DNA from: Propionibacteriaceae bacterium
GTDB lineage: Bacteria > Actinomycetota > Actinomycetes > Propionibacteriales > Propionibacteriaceae
Direction: 5' to 3'
Length of the DNA: 6,838 nucleotides
Assembly (NCBI GenBank): GCA_009778535.1
Contig: WRJP01000093.1
Span: forward strand, 1-6,838
Shown: piece after piece, positions 6,032-6,838 of the stretch
How the letters are laid out: each line of letters opens with the position of its first letter
Position numbering within the stretch: position 1 is the first letter of the stretch
Position numbers and translations under genes: made by a program
Notes under the pieces: model-generated
What the model was told of the DNA's origin: nothing
Databases searched by the model: none
The model's input: the letters and a program-made list of their open reading frames with translations, nothing else

Positions 6032-6838
6032 TGAGTACGGAAACCATTCTACTTATCGTGGTAGCAGTATTCGCGGTGCTACTGATCATTGAAGTGCCCA
6101 TTGGCTATGTCCTCACGCTCTCTGGACTACTTGGAATCACTCTCACCCGCGGTTTCCAAGTGGGTGCTGCTTCTATGGGTTCTTCTGCTTTTGAATCGGT
6201 TGCAAGCTACTCCTTGTCAATCATCCCCATGTATATCTTGGTTGGGATGTTCGCCATGCAAGGGAAGATGGCTGAACATGTTTTTATGGTCGCTGAACGT
6301 TCGATCGGCAAAGTGCGCGGTGGCCTAGGCATCGCAACTGTAGCTGCCTGCGCTGGCTTTGCTGCGGTTACCGGTTCCAGTGTGGCTACTGCGGCTACCC
6401 TGGGAAGATTTGCCGTAAACGAGATGCGCAAACGCGGCTATCCCGAAACAATCGCCGCTGGCGTTGTTGCAGCTGGTGGCACGTTGGGCATCCTCATCCC
6501 GCCCTCCATCATCCTTGCGATGTATGGCATTCTGACCGGAGAGTCCATCGCAATGCTGCTGGCTGCCGGAGTTGTGCCGGGGTTCCTTTCCGCGCTCATT
6601 CTCTCGCTCTACATCTTTATTCGATACCCAGAAAAGAGTGCAAAGAAAGCAAAGATAGAGGCGCAAGCACGTGCCATCAAAGCCCACCTAGATCAGACGT
6701 ATGCAGCAACCGGCGAAACGGTTGGCGACGATGAGCAAGAAGTGCGCTGGCGTGATCTACCCTGGCGCGGACCCATCAAGATTTTGGTTGTATTCCTGCT
6801 CGTCATGGGCGGAATCTACACCGGCTGGTTCACCGTTA
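6031..6838 (+). CDS. TRAP transporter large permease subunit (DctM-like), 3' truncated by the window
   Basis: The first 269 residues of a TRAP large subunit, the channel-forming ion-coupled translocator of the complex; the family is usually about 425 residues. Strong family signatures are visible: TGSSVATAATLGR (about residues 114-126), MRKRGY (132-137), AAGGTLGILIPPSII (147-161) and AGVVPG (179-184). At least six hydrophobic segments are present, and the sequence ends in GGIYTGWFTV, which in relatives precedes a conserved TP-E-A motif outside the window. A charged cytoplasmic-type loop lies between residues about 204 and 248 and looks longer than usual. The start at ATG 6031 overlaps the DctQ stop (TGATG), with GAGGGG 8 bases upstream. 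The reading frame is open to the window edge, so the truncation is from sampling and not a mutation. A DctP receptor gene is expected nearby but not visible. Confidence 0.93.
   Translation, partial: MSTETILLIVVAVFAVLLIIEVPIGYVLTLSGLLGITLTRGFQVGAASMGSSAFESVASYSLSIIPMYILVGMFAMQGKMAEHVFMVAERSIGKVRGGLGIATVAACAGFAAVTGSSVATAATLGRFAVNEMRKRGYPETIAAGVVAAGGTLGILIPPSIILAMYGILTGESIAMLLAAGVVPGFLSALILSLYIFIRYPEKSAKKAKIEAQARAIKAHLDQTYAATGETVGDDEQEVRWRDLPWRGPIKILVVFLLVMGGIYTGWFTV

Noticed and set aside
6325..6687. 120-residue open frame antisense to the DctM gene
   Set aside because: Shadow of an unmistakable DctM reading frame; composition rich in Ser, Gly and Cys with no domain.
1..6838. tRNA, rRNA, riboswitch, CRISPR array or toxin-antitoxin pair
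   Set aside because: I looked through the gaps and saw no cloverleaf, conserved riboswitch core, regularly spaced repeats or small gene pair.

Overview
The window looks like a catabolic/transport locus from a medium-GC bacterium. By eye it is slightly above half G+C; this was not computed. The strong AGGAGG-type ribosome sites, the tight TGATG gene overlaps and the protein style suggest an actinobacterium, for example a Corynebacterium-like lineage, but nothing here proves the taxon.

Layout from left to right. Positions 1-118 look like the end of an insertion sequence: a GC-rich perfect hairpin, then two imperfect copies of a CGGACATTT...TGAGGCA motif, the second ending in CA. Positions 119-240 hold nothing recognisable except a weak hairpin. 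An MFS transporter (OxlT/monocarboxylate-porter style) lies on the minus strand at 241-1542. It is divergent from a compact zinc-dependent alcohol/polyol dehydrogenase at 1832-2761 (+); the 289-bp gap between them is rich in small inverted and direct repeats. A GntR/FCD-family regulator (2699-3463, minus) converges on the dehydrogenase, and the two coding regions overlap tail to tail by 63 bp. A second divergent gap (3464-3793) separates the regulator from a rightward gene cluster: a VOC-fold metalloprotein, a Gfo/Idh/MocA oxidoreductase, the TRAP small permease (DctQ) and the TRAP large permease (DctM), which runs off the right edge. Spacing in this cluster is 13 bp, then two 1-bp TGATG overlaps, so it is almost certainly one operon.

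Working model (inference). The TRAP transporter imports an organic acid, probably a sugar acid or hydroxy/keto-carboxylate. The Gfo/Idh oxidoreductase and the zinc dehydrogenase carry out NAD(P)-dependent hydroxyl/carbonyl chemistry on it or on a derivative. The VOC protein performs a metal-dependent isomerisation, epimerisation or cleavage step. The FCD regulator senses the substrate or an intermediate and controls the divergent promoters. The MFS protein may be a second carrier for a related carboxylate. The substrate cannot be read from the sequence. No TRAP solute-binding subunit (DctP) is visible, so it presumably lies just beyond the right edge.
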